DNA of 64,000 nt, from assembly GCF_047663525.1 (NCBI RefSeq), contig NC_092612.1, positions 3,257,501 to 3,321,500 on the forward strand. Reading direction: 5' to 3'. Source of the stretch: Anas platyrhynchos (taxonomy: Eukaryota; Chordata; Aves; Anseriformes; Anatidae). The translations under genes were made by a program, and so were the position numbers. How positions within the stretch are numbered: the first letter of the stretch is position 1; every line of letters starts with the position of its first letter. Of this stretch, positions 13,001-34,928 are shown piece after piece. The notes beneath the pieces were generated by a model. The model did not search any database. It saw only the letters and a list, made by a program, of their open reading frames with translations, and was not told the origin of the DNA.

Positions 13001-16000
13001 GTAATATACATAATTATATAATATTACTATATTTCTTGTAATTATGCTTTTTTTTTGCCTATATATCATTAAAAAAAAAAAAAAGGAAAAGAAGGTCTGG
13101 GGATCATGGGGGAAAAAAAAAATCTATAAAAGGAGTGAATGCAAAAGATGACCTTGCGCAAAAGCTGCACTTCGCAGACAGAAATCTAATAGCCTTTACA
13201 GAATATCATCTAATCATACTGGATGCTAACAGACCGAATAGGTAGCTTGGCCATCACCGACCCATACCTTTTTTAAAGTTATCAATATTATCTGCAGAGA
13301 ATATTATTTCCTTGCAACTCCAACATTAGTCACTATATGGCCCCAGAAGAAGTTCCACCTTTTCTAATTATATTTTCAAAGTTCTGTAGTCTCTTCTTTG
13401 CAATAAAAAGAAAAAAAAAAAAAAAGGGGGGGGACCAAAGGAACCAACAACCCAACCACGCAACTGTCCTTTGGGATCTTATGGCAGGATTGGTTTTACT
13501 GGTTGATGAGTGTTAGTGCGACCATGCTTAGGCCATGTAATAAGGTTGTTTTAATAAGATTTTTTTTTTCTTTTCATCCTTTCAAGTTAACATTTTAAGG
13601 TAACATCTCAAACTTCACTAAGTTTTAATAATGTTTTCATAGTTGTTTTTTTGTGTGTGTGTTTCTACGGTTTATTTATTCATAGAGTATTCAAGTTATA
13701 TGCAGGATTTAAAGCTGATTTTTAGCAAAGAAGGTGTGTGTTAGATGAGACCTTTCAATCCAGAATAATACTGGTTACATCTTCCACTGTAGGCCATCTA
13801 GTGGTTTAGCTGTTGCAGTGCAAATTCAAGTCATATGCCTCTTGTGCATCTTCCATGAATTGAATGCGCAGACTCACTGGAAGAAATGACCTCAGTCTAT
13901 GCTGTGAAACATTCCAGCTTCAGTCATTTGCTGTGGCAAAGTGCAAACCAGAATAGAGCTGGCTTGCGCTGGAGGAAAAGGATCAGATCAGGACCATGCA
14001 TCTTAAATCTTGTAAGGTTTCTTGCAACCGGATTTATACCTGTGTAAAAGAGCAGGCATGTCAGCAAGCTCCTGTGACCCAGGTACTTGACTTAGTTATC
14101 TGGTTTCTATATAGCGTTTTTTTCACCCTTCCAGTCTTCCAACATAAAGTATTGCCACTTTAATTCAGTGAGAAAGTCACAGGATTTCTCAGTTATATGT
14201 AATTAACATCTGCGTACCTTAAATTTTTACTAGTTTTGCACTTTTGCAAACAATTTCTTGTTATGTCAGCAAAAGACTGACTTTTATCAACAGTAAGAAG
14301 GTGTTACAGTGTTGCATTCTCACAATAAAAGCAAGCAAAAGCAAAGCTGTATCAGCACCACAGAATATAACAAAGCTTTTCTTAGTATGCTCAGAGTGGA
14401 CAACAGCAACATTTGCTCAACTACACGTGACAGTGTTAGACCCTTAGCTATGATTTCTTTGTTCCTGGGAATGTTTGTGAACGTATCTTGGTAATTACTG
14501 CCTTAAACACACCTCTGATGTTGGCCTCAGGGGGATGAAACACAGAAAAGCTCTCCCTGTTCGCAGACAAGACACATTTTACACCTATCTGAACTCTTGA
14601 AGACCTAAACAACAAACATGCAATAGTACTAACTTCTGTAAACAAAAAAATTACCTTATGGATCGAAGTTGCCATTACAGTAAGCTTTTATATTAAAAAA
14701 AAAAAAGAAAGAAAAAGCTCCTGTAACTATTTAGATGACAGACAAATGGCAGCTGACAATCACCTTGGAGAAAGAGTTATAGGAATGCAGTGGTGTTACT
14801 TTTTTTCATTCCACAGATATTTTCATGCTGTTTAAGGAAGAGGTCATCACTGGAGCCAGTCCTTAAGCAGCTTCTAAATTTCCAGGGACAAGCCTAGACA
14901 CTAAGCCCTTAGCCATCTGCTTCCAAGAAGGTAATTTGAGTTTTTCCCCTCATTCATTCTAAGATCTTACCCACAGCACTTATGCATTTATAATTTTTAG
15001 TATGAATGCTGGCAAAGAAGTTTGTTCCAGTCTACATTTGAAAGACATATAGCCAAAAAAAAAAAAAAAAAAGATTCAAGAAGAGCCTTTTCCTTAGGGT
15101 TAAATTACGTTTGCTGTTTTTAGGGAAGTATGACAGTGATGTAGCAAAATGAACCACCTCCTACCACTTAACTACACTTTAACATGCTGACTTCGAATAA
15201 ATTGGCCCACTCCATTGCAAATAACAGGAGCAACAGTAAGACCAGTGACAGCCAAGCATAAGAACAAGGTCATTGCATTTCTGAACTTGACTCAGGATTA
15301 ATCGAGGGTTTACGCAGGTACAGGGTTAACACGGAGATGTATTAGGATATTTTCTCTCTCCCCCAAGACAAGTAAAGAAGCAAAACTATCAGGAAATAAG
15401 AAGGAATGTCCTCAACTGTGAAAAACAAAAACCAAAAGGAGCATGAGCAAGGTGACAGCAGAATGAGTTACTGGAAAGCCCTAAGAAAATGTGGTAGTCT
15501 GTATATTCTTAAATTGCCTGCAAAATCGGGCAAACACCAATGTAATATGGCTTCTAATGTATTAAAGCTAGATAGACGTGTAATATTTTATAATTGGCAT
15601 ACAAAGGAGACACAGTATTAAATGACAAAGAAAACTGCACACTAATGCAGGAAGAAAATACCACCACAAAGGCCGTCACAATTGTACTATTTACTACTAC
15701 TTAGAAAATATTCTGAAGTAATGTTTATGTTTCTAATAACATCTTGAAGGGGTGAAAAAACAACCATGACATAGACCAAAAGAAGCCTTCAAACAGCTGC
15801 TTTCTATCAGTACAAAATAATAACATACAAACAACCAATGCTCAGAGAATCATTCTGATTCATCAGAAAACACAGGACTGGTTAGCCCAGCATCCCAGTA
15901 CTGAAGTATCTGGATGAAGATTTAGACACATAACTCGTCCAGTAATTCTTTCATTATTTGTAACTAGAACTGCAAAAGCTAACACATCTTATGTAGACCA

Positions 16001-16500
16001 TAGAAATGTAAAGTAATACAATTGCAAAATATCTGTCATTTAAACGCTTTAGCAACAGACATCTGAATTTTTAAGCTTTGCACCACTTAAACATAAATTG
16101 CCAATTCCATTTTTAAAATTTATTATTACTATTATTTTACCTTCAAGCCACCAGCTAGCAAGATGAGCATTTTCCAAAGTAACTTAAAAACACACCGTGA
16201 GCTTTGCTACTTCAGCACTCTCATGCTAAGCAGCCTTCTACCCATCATGCTACACACCGCACATTAAAACATCAAATACAAATTTTGTATTAAAAATTCT
16301 ATATTGTGTCAAATAAAACAATAATCCCGTGTACAAATTTATACATGATAAAAATAAAACTCTGTTTGAATAATACTGTAAAAAAAAGTGCTTGCTGCTG
16401 TTCTGATTTAATAGTTCTATAAGCAACAGGCTCACAAAAGGCATTAGTAAACACTTGAATTGCATTGAAGGAATCAGGTAAGGCACACACATCAGTTACA
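10031..16500. other. Intergenic region between SYT11 and RIT1
   Basis: AT-rich sequence between two genes whose 3' ends face each other. I find no exon with splice support and no complete retrotransposon. It contains several A/T homopolymers (13067-13084, 13410-13425, 15055-15071) and a short block of telomere-like motifs (12824-12957). A 71-codon frame at 11258-11473 has no recognised homology. The distal part may belong to the RIT1 3' UTR. Confidence 0.5.
12824..12957 (+). repeat. Degenerate TTAGGG-like motif cluster
   Basis: GGTTAGGG, TTTAGGGTTAG, CATTAGGGTTAGGGG and AAGTTAAGGG occur within about 130 bp of otherwise AT-rich DNA. The motif resembles the vertebrate telomere hexamer but is irregular and interrupted. 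It may be a degenerate interstitial telomeric site or just a local imperfect repeat. Confidence 0.4.
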
Positions 16501-18861
16501 TTAAGGTGAAAGTAAGTATTATTCTCATATAGCTTTCAGTACTGCTGGCAGTTTAACTTTGCATGCTGTCTGAAAACTTTGAATATAGGAAGCTGACTAA
16601 TGCTTATGTTAAATTACTGAATTAAGGAAAAGCATGGGGAAAACTTGTAATCACAATCAGTCCCTTGCTTAGCAGTCCCAGAAGTCTGGTTTGAAGAAAT
16701 TGTTATGAGAGTCAGCAACTGCTTTTAGAGCAACATCTTAGTTGTCACTCCCGTCCTCCCCAAATTCTCCGCCAAATGGTTTTCCTAGGATTTTTAATTT
16801 AAGGGTTATAGACAGCATTTATTTATTCCAACAATGAATGAATAATAGGGCTTTAAGTTCTAAACCAGTAACTACTGAAAAGATATGCACAACTGCTCAC
16901 ACAGTTAATTTAAAACAGGTCTTACATTCTCAACAATCCGAATTATTCTCAGTCTCTTTTTCAATCAGCGTTACGTGCAATGATTACCAGCGTATCGTAA
17001 CACTGGAATTTTGGAAGGAAGTGAGAAACAGAGACCAATTTAGATATTTAGCTCAGCTACAAACATAAAATAAAAAAATTGCTCACCCCCCATTTTTTTT
17101 TTTTATTATAAATTTGTTTTTAATCCCACACAAAGCAAATATTCTTAAAAGCACCAGGGACAGAATTTCCAGTGGTAACTTAAATAGTAAAGAGTTTAGA
17201 AAGAAGTGTAGAAGTTTATATTTGCTATCCTTACTTGTACTAGATCCTTTTACATACAAATTTGAACAACTTCATTTTCAGTTTTGACTGCACATATGCA
17301 GCACACTAAGACTGACGTTACAGATCTTATTTTTAGTCAGTAAGATTAACAGTTACTGACATGGATGATCAAAGCTTAACAGAAGCTATACTACACCTAC
17401 AGTCTATAGTCTGTTTCATTCCTAAGCTGAAAGATTCTAGGCACTTAGGTCTCTAAGAAAGGTGTTTTAAACACATCTGAGTCACCTCATCATGATTTGC
17501 TGTACTATTTAAAAAATGAACACCAGACATTCGTCTCTCCAGTGACCTTTTAGCACTGTGACATCAGCTCTGGATTTAAATTCTATAACCAATGTACATG
17601 TAAATCACCTCAAAAGCAAAAAAAGATCTGCTATGCACAGAGCATCTGCCTCAGAAGCACTTTCTTAACTGAATCATTGATTACTGAGCATAAGAAACCA
17701 AACATGTACATGCACTAACTGTACCTCTTGTATATTTAAGGTCAGGGATATGAATATCTGTCAAGATAAATCTGTCATTGTGCCCAGCTAGTTGCTTCCT
17801 TCTACTGCATCACTAGTTCTATTTTTAAGACAGCATTGGAAGAATCTTACCAGCGTTAGGGATATTAATTCTGGGCCCAGATACCTCAGTTTCAGTCATT
17901 TTCTTTACAAAGTAGTTATCATAGAATAATTTGAAATGACTACATTAAAGACTTCTACTCAATGATACTGGCTCCTTTAAAATAATAATATAAAACTGAA
18001 TGTAAATAAATAAGCCACTGCACCATTACAGCTGTCATTTTAAAAAGCAAGTCAGAAAATTCAAAGCTGTAGTTTCTAGAGCATCTACAGCATTATTACA
18101 TTACACATGCTATGACAACACAGTAAATGCTATATACAGTAGGAAAATGCTACATATTCATGCACTGTTGCCAAGTTATAGCTGCCATAGGAACCATAAT
18201 TTGCTTTTTCTGACTTGTTTAGAATCCCACCTACCACACTGAGGTTTAACTGGTAACTCAGATAAACTTGCACAAGATATGCCACATTACTTTTGATAGA
18301 AAAATTCTTCTCAGTGAGAACAACAACAACAACACCCCTCTAGTACATCTCCCTTCACTGCCACCAATACGTAACCTGACAGAGTCATGACATACACTTT
18401 GTAAACTATTTCTCAGGATGACCTCGAAAAGCCTTCTCTCACAATGTGGGTTACTGTTCTGGAGAGCAGCAAAATTTTGTTGTGCAAACAACTAGGAAAA
18501 AAATTAAGTTAGGCTGGGTAGAAGTTCAGCAATATTTTTACACAATTCAACTTCCAGTATGCAGTGACCAAAGACAAACATTAAAAAGTGCAGTGTCATA
18601 AACCTATCAGAATTTGTAATCAACAACATATAAACAGTATTTGCTGGATCCAGTCAAAAAATGACAACAAAATTGTTACTGTGTCTTAAGTTAAATATCC
18701 AAAATGAAGAGAATACCAATTTAAACAAAAATAATTGGTAAAGTTACACACTCCCTCATAAAAGTCTTGTCAGTCTAAAACATACTGTTGAAATGTCACT
18801 AAACCACTTCGGTTACAAATGGCCGTTCACAGGTTTCATTCTGCAGAGGAATTATCTCCGT
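16501..18861 (-). other. RIT1 3' untranslated region (probable)
   Basis: This stretch follows the RIT1 stop on the minus strand. It is AT-rich, has no exon-like structure on either strand and contains several minus-strand AATAAA candidates (TTTATT on plus, for example near 16820-16828). Which one is used cannot be decided from sequence. Confidence 0.4.
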
Positions 18862-21800
18862 TCAAGTGACTGAATCCTTCTTCCTTCTAAATGGTGACTT
18901 TAGTCTTTTCCACATGCTGCTTTTAGGTTTGGATTTTTTTTCCATTGCCATTACTGCTTCTTTTTCTTTCCTGCGGATTTCTCTCACAAGAGCATGAAAT
19001 ACATCATCGATATAATAACGGTACGCAGCTGAAGTTTCGAAAAAAGGGCAGTTGAATTCTCGAGCTAAAGCAGAGCCTTCTTCTTTGGAGACCTAAAACA
19101 AAGTTCAGACTTATCAAGAAAGGCAAAACCATAAAGTCTACCTCTTCATAGTCTGCTCAGCCCAGAACTTTACATGCACCCTCTCCCAGTTTCCAAACAG
19201 CATGTTTCAACCGACGTCTAAATCTTTCTCTACAAAACCATTTCTTTTCCACTCATTGCTTCTCAAGCAATGCAATCATCTGTAAGAGATTCTCCGGACA
19301 TGGCAGCTTCTGGTCAACAGAACAACAACCATTGAAGAAGAATTCCTTTCTTGGAACTTAATCATGGACTGCCTAATATGAGCAGTTCTCAGAGTTAACA
19401 CAAGTATTTGTCAGCTTGGTCAGTTCAGGGTATTTCTTTCTCTCGGTTAAAATCTATTATTTTTGTCAAATCACTTCCCGGAACTGAACAAAACCTTTCC
19501 TGAACACCAGGCTTGCCGAAGACATACAAAGACAGACAGACACCCACTCCCTGGTTCCAAGGTGCTTTACACCTCTTAGCATGGGGTTCTACCTTAACTA
19601 TCATGATTTTCCTGCCACAACGCATACTAAAAAAAAGCAGGTATAGAAACAGCACTTCTGGAAATTGTTTTTCATGTCACTTTTCCATAAAGTAAAGCTC
19701 TGCTTCAAACTGTTTTCCCCACAGACAATACAATTTCCTTAAGCTGAAACTCATTTTCCTTTCTGTCCATTCTTAGATTCTAAGTTCCCCATTATTATGC
19801 CTCCATTCTTATCACACTTGCATCTGTAATTTGTAGTAGTATTTGCAAGTGGTTCACGGAATGCTGTATCTCTATTAACAGCATATCTCCCCAGGAATTA
19901 AAGAAGATTGATTCTAGGAAAAACCTAGGTTGAAACTCAAAGAATCAATCTGAAAACTTTACCTTTGTGATTGCATTTGGTTATTCAACACATACCAGGT
20001 TAAAATGTACTTCTCTAATGTTCAACTTGTATAGTAAACATGCAGAAAAAATTGAGGAAGGGTATCTGACCTCATTTATTACTGCACTTTACAGGAGAAA
20101 TGTAATGGAGGGCCTATTTCTTAGCCATTTACCTGCCGTAGCTGTGTCAGATCAGATTTATTTCCCACCAGGACCACAGGAGTGTCATCAGTGCGCCGAA
20201 CACGATAGATAAGCTGTTTGAATTCACGCACTTCATGGAAACTGCGTCGGTCTGTGATTGAATAACAGATGATAAATCCCTCGCCAGCCCTCATGTACTG
20301 GTCTCTCATGGCCGTAAACTCTGCCTAGAAACAAACAATTATATTTCAATTGCACAAGTATGATGACTTACCAGTTTGCTTAAAATGGGAAACAAAGTAT
20401 TTATTCCAAAAACAGCTGCATAAAAATTCTATTAGCAAACTGGTCATCTGTCTTCTCATCCTGTTACATGTAGGATGAGATACTATTGGATTAATACCAA
20501 ACTTCCCTTGCTATAGAAATTATACAAATGTGTATTATTTTCAGCCAATATGCTTGTTGAGCATGAATAGCAAGATGCAATGAATAAAACAGTATATGAA
20601 ATGAGTACTGCCTGGGATGCCTGAACATATAAAATGATACAGATGCTATAATCAAGACGATCTTAGAAGAATTATGACAGCTGTAAAAACAATTTGGAAG
20701 AAAAGACAGACATACTTTTACAGGATTTCTGTCTCTGTAACTGATCATTACAGACTCCTAACACCCTCCCACTCACTTATTAGTACTTACATACCTGCCC
20801 CGCCGTGTCTAAGATATCCAGATTGGCAGGTTCATCATCAATGCGTATTCGTATTTTATAAGCATCCTCTGTGAATTCATGGCACATCAGAAAAAAACAA
20901 AGTTGGAGTACAATTGCAATATACATTAGTCATCAATACACAGAATGTTACACAAGAACCATGTAAGCTGTTAATATTATAACAGTAAGTTAGCCAGATC
21001 TTCATTTAACAACAAATTAAAATTTGATTGCTTCGTGATTTAGTGTCTTCTCAACTGGGTCCATCTGGTCCAAACCCTGCTGAAACATACTCACCCAGAA
21101 CCACTTGGCTCACGACCACATCGAGGTGGCTTCTGAATATTTCCATGGACAGAGAGTTCATAGTCTCTCTGAACAACCCGAGCAGAGGTATTCCAGGCCC
21201 TTCAGCATCAACGTACATAACAATATATTAAGCTCTGAAGCACTTCACCCATTAACATGAAATTTCTAAATTACAAAGCACAGTTTGGTCTGACAAATTA
21301 ACAGTAACTGATCTGCATCAGATTAGATTAGATTTTTAGAACAGAAAACTAGCAATCACCCCTCAGAAGTTTCTTATTCTTGTTTGTCAACATACAAATA
21401 CCAGGTAGCATGTGGCCCGAACAAATACATGGTGGGAAAAACGTTCAAGAGAGAGAACTCAGGATACGTATCCCAGTCCTTATGGTAGTCTCAAAACTTT
21501 TAATGCTTTAAATTAGTAAATTAAGGGACCTGATTCCTCAATTTACAGCCAAGTTTACAGACTCCTTTAAATTGAACACTTTACAGAAATGGACTCGACA
21601 GCACCTCAGTCTCCTAGGAGGTGGAGCGAATGGCAAAGAGGAAAGAGAAAAGAGATTTTTCATACCAATTGTGGGATCGTGATCCTCCGGAAATCGGTGA
21701 CTGATGAACTGCATAGTCATGGCTGGAAACAAAAATTGGAGGCTTACAGTCACATAAGCCTAATAAATACCTGCCACTTCGGCATTCACTTCACAACACG

Positions 21801-22257
21801 TCTGTGTGCGTTATTTACCTGATGTTATTCAAGTAACAGCTAGAAGATAAAGCTGACAGAAAAAACAATGCAAGACTGGCAAGAACCACAGATTAAACAA
21901 CGCAGAAACATGGAGAACTACGGTATTATCCTCAACAAACGCGGCGTTAGAAGGTTCAGAAGCAAAGCTTCAGAAGCAAAACTAAAAGCTTTTTCTTTTT
22001 CTTTTTTTTTTTTTTTTTTTCCCAGAGCACGGAAAGCGACGCCACGCCGCGCTCCCTCCCGCCCCAGGCGGGCAACACACGAACCCTGCCCGCGAAGACG
22101 GCGCCGAGGCCGAGCAGGCCACGGGGCTTCAGGCCTCTCCGCGGCCCCGGCCCCCGCACGCACCGCTCTTGCCGACGCCGCCGGCGCCCAGCATCACCAG
22201 CTTGTACTCGCGGGGCTGCCCCGGGGTGCCGCCGCCCGGGCGGGCTCCAGCGTCCAT
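18862..22257 (-). CDS. RIT1: Ras-like small GTPase RIT1, complete
   Basis: Five coding exons read on the minus strand: 22257-22164, 21722-21666, 20868-20795, 20324-20133 and 19092-18862. All introns are GT-AG and phases close on 215 residues (human 219). Motifs in order: P-loop GAGGVGKS (residues 24-31), switch I with HDPTIED, DTAGQ in switch II, the guanine-specificity motif NKSD, and ETSA near the C terminus. The tail is basic (KRLKSPF...RKKDSVT) with no CAAX box, as expected for RIT proteins, which associate with membranes through charge rather than prenylation. Known role: a Ras-family GTPase signalling to the MAPK p38/ERK pathways and cell survival. The start MDAGARP matches the family's N terminus, and the ATG has G at -3 and +4. 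It begins in a CpG island close behind the 3' end of KHDC4, transcribed in the same direction. Confidence 0.96.
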
Positions 22258-22580
22258 CTCCTCAGCGCCCAAGAAGCCTCCGCCCCTGAGGAGGAGAAAA
22301 GAGCGTGAGCGCCGACAGCCCCTCTCCCGGCCCCACCCCGCCCCGGCCCCGGCCCCCCTCACCGTCAGGCTCCTCCGCGCCGCATCCTCCCGGCCGCTGC
22401 CCGGGACCGCGACCTTCGCCCGGCCCCCGCTCCGGCCCCGCTCCGCGCCGAGGCAGCGACACCAAAATGGCGGCGGCTCCTGCTCCTCCGCCAGAGCCCG
22501 GCCCCGCCTCTCCCCCTCCTGGCCACGCCCCCACCTCTGACAGGATTCACCCCCCTCCCCCGGAGGCCGAGGGCAGCGAG
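22025..22580 (-). promoter_or_regulatory. CpG island / RIT1 promoter and first exon
   Basis: Abrupt change to very GC- and CpG-rich sequence covering RIT1 coding exon 1 and its upstream side, bounded by a poly-T tract (about 21999-22020) on one side and AT-rich DNA from about 22590 on the other. No clear TATA box; typical of a housekeeping-type promoter. Exact transcription start not determined. Confidence 0.75.
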
Positions 22581-22599
22581 GTTCAACAAAAAAAGTCAG

Positions 22600-23840
22600 C
22601 AAGAAGCAGAATATTTATACATTTATTTATAATGGAAGTATGGGTTTACTTATTTACAAGACATAGGAAAGACGACGTTTGTACAAGTGAGCCAGCATGG
22701 TCGTTCCGTGTGCAGCAGGGACACACGGTCTGATTTTTAAAACTTTTTACTGCTGTTTCAAAAGCTGACCGGTATCTTGGCTGCCCCACACACCAATGTT
22801 CTCATTGTTCTCATTACAAGAGTTCCTTCTGCAACGACCTGCCCTGCCAAGAAAGCCTGTGGTGCAGTTCATGCCCGTAAACAACAGACATTTATTCATT
22901 TATTCACAGACTCCACTCCTGCTCTTCAAAGCAAGAGCAACGGTTGCGGTCAGGTCTCTGGCGCTGTTTAAGCCTAGGTGCTGCATTTCTTTTCCTTGTT
23001 AAACCTCCATGGAACAAAATGGGTAAAATCAAATAAGTGAATGCATTAAGATATTGAGAGAAGTTTGGGAGAACCTCATGGGAAGTAGTTCCATATGAAC
23101 TGCTGAATGGAATGAAATATGCAGGGATAATTTGAGAAGATGAAGTACCAATGTTACAGTACCAAGTCCACCTGGGAATTAGCATCAAGATAAACCAATT
23201 AAAAACCTGAGCACCCTCCCGTCCCCGACATTTGGCTAGAACCAGAAGTTGTGGAGTTAGTAAAACCACATTTCAAAGGAAAAAAAAATAACAAAAAAAC
23301 AATGTGGAGTTACAGGAGACACAAAGTAAAATTAAATTATGAATTCTAGGAAACGTAATCCACATTTTTCTGAATTACTGTATATTCCTTTCCCTTTGTT
23401 GGAAGTCCAAACATTGAATCCATAGTCACCATTGTCTTAATGGGACTGCAAACACAGGCTGACAGCAGGAACACTAGATAAAATACAAACAACAGATGTA
23501 TAATGAAGTCAGTATGACTGACACTTTCCATTTTTAAGTTATCCTGGAAAGATGGGAAACAGACCTACAGGCTTCCCTAGTTTTCCTTTACAGTACTTCC
23601 CCCACTCTTTAAGGGACTGGCCCTGTCAAAAATACTATTTCAAATATTTTTCAGAGTTGACAAATCCACCGCAGAAATAAAGATTTTTAAAAAGAACGGA
23701 GCCCTTTCAAGGGGGAATACTGAACCTTTAGCTTCTGTAAATGTAAAAACAATGCATATTTGCAAAGTTCATTTTGTAATATACATGCATTATTGCTAGA
23801 GGAAAAAAAAAGAGGATGAATGAAAACTGTTCTGTAGCTT
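22600..23840 (-). other. KHDC4 3' untranslated region (probable)
   Basis: Follows the KHDC4 stop (TAA, 23843-23841) on the minus strand. Minus-strand AATAAA signals lie at 22896-22891, 22904-22899 and 22627-22622. If the last is used, the KHDC4 transcript ends within about 100 bp of the RIT1 CpG island. Confidence 0.55.
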
Positions 23841-34110
<10,270 letters not shown>

Positions 34111-34380
34111 GGCTCCGACCCCGCTCCGCCGCCTCCGCGCGAGCCGCAGCGTCATTTCCGGCCACCCAGCAACCCTGGAAGGCCCCTTCCGGGCGTTGCC
34201 ATGGCAACGGAGGCGACTCCCGCGCTGCCTCCCCTGCAGCACCTCCTCCCCCGGAACCCGGGGGCGCGGCGGGCGGAGCGAGCCCAGCCCGGGAAAGAGG
34301 GGCGGAGGGGGTGGGGCACGGCAGCGGGCAAGGGAAGAGCAGCGAACCGGGCCCTGCCCAGGGGTTCCCAGTGCGCCGTT

Positions 34381-34928
34381 TTAACAGTAGTCCTCCATTT
34401 TTCATGAGCGTAACAGCTGACGTTTTGTTCCAGCTGCTCTTTCAGGGCAGGGAGCCAACACCTTGATGAGAGGCAGGGCACACGTGTCTTGATGCTGTTC
34501 TGCGACTGCCTGATGGCTATTTCTCAGTGCTGTTGTACACCTGGGATCGGTGGCAGGCCCAGACACCCTTGCCATCTATAGCTCCGAAAAGCCTCAGCGC
34601 AGGAAGTCCCCTCCAAAACCATTATACCAATGCGATCTCAACACTAGATTTTGTAAGAAGCTCATCTGCAGTTAAAGTACTAACATAAGCAGCAGGCATA
34701 TGACCGATGGTTTGACTAATGTCAAGCCAGAAGTGGTTTTGGAGCAGGGTTTCAAACTACACCATGGGAGAAAACTGTATCCAATGCTTGTCTTTAAACG
34801 GAAAGCAAGTAGGTTTGCTCCACGCTCCACATGTTGCATTCGTTTTTGCTCCCTGTGTGGCAAGACCAGACTCTCCCTGTTTGAAACCAGCTCAGGACAC
34901 CAGCTTCTGTCATTTGTCTGTTTTTCAG
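34381..34928 (+). other. Gap between CpG island and first recognised EFCAB12 exon
   Basis: The 5' coding exons of EFCAB12 (about 90-110 residues in human) should lie here or in the CpG island. A frame at 34700-34850 (PEVVLEQGFKLHHGR and onward, basic) is a weak candidate for the exon before 34929, but I could not match it securely or find good splice borders. Confidence 0.3.

Noticed and set aside
22129-22740. Several long open frames on both strands around the RIT1 first exon
   Set aside because: Low-stop, GC-rich CpG island; only the RIT1 exon 1 frame has homology.
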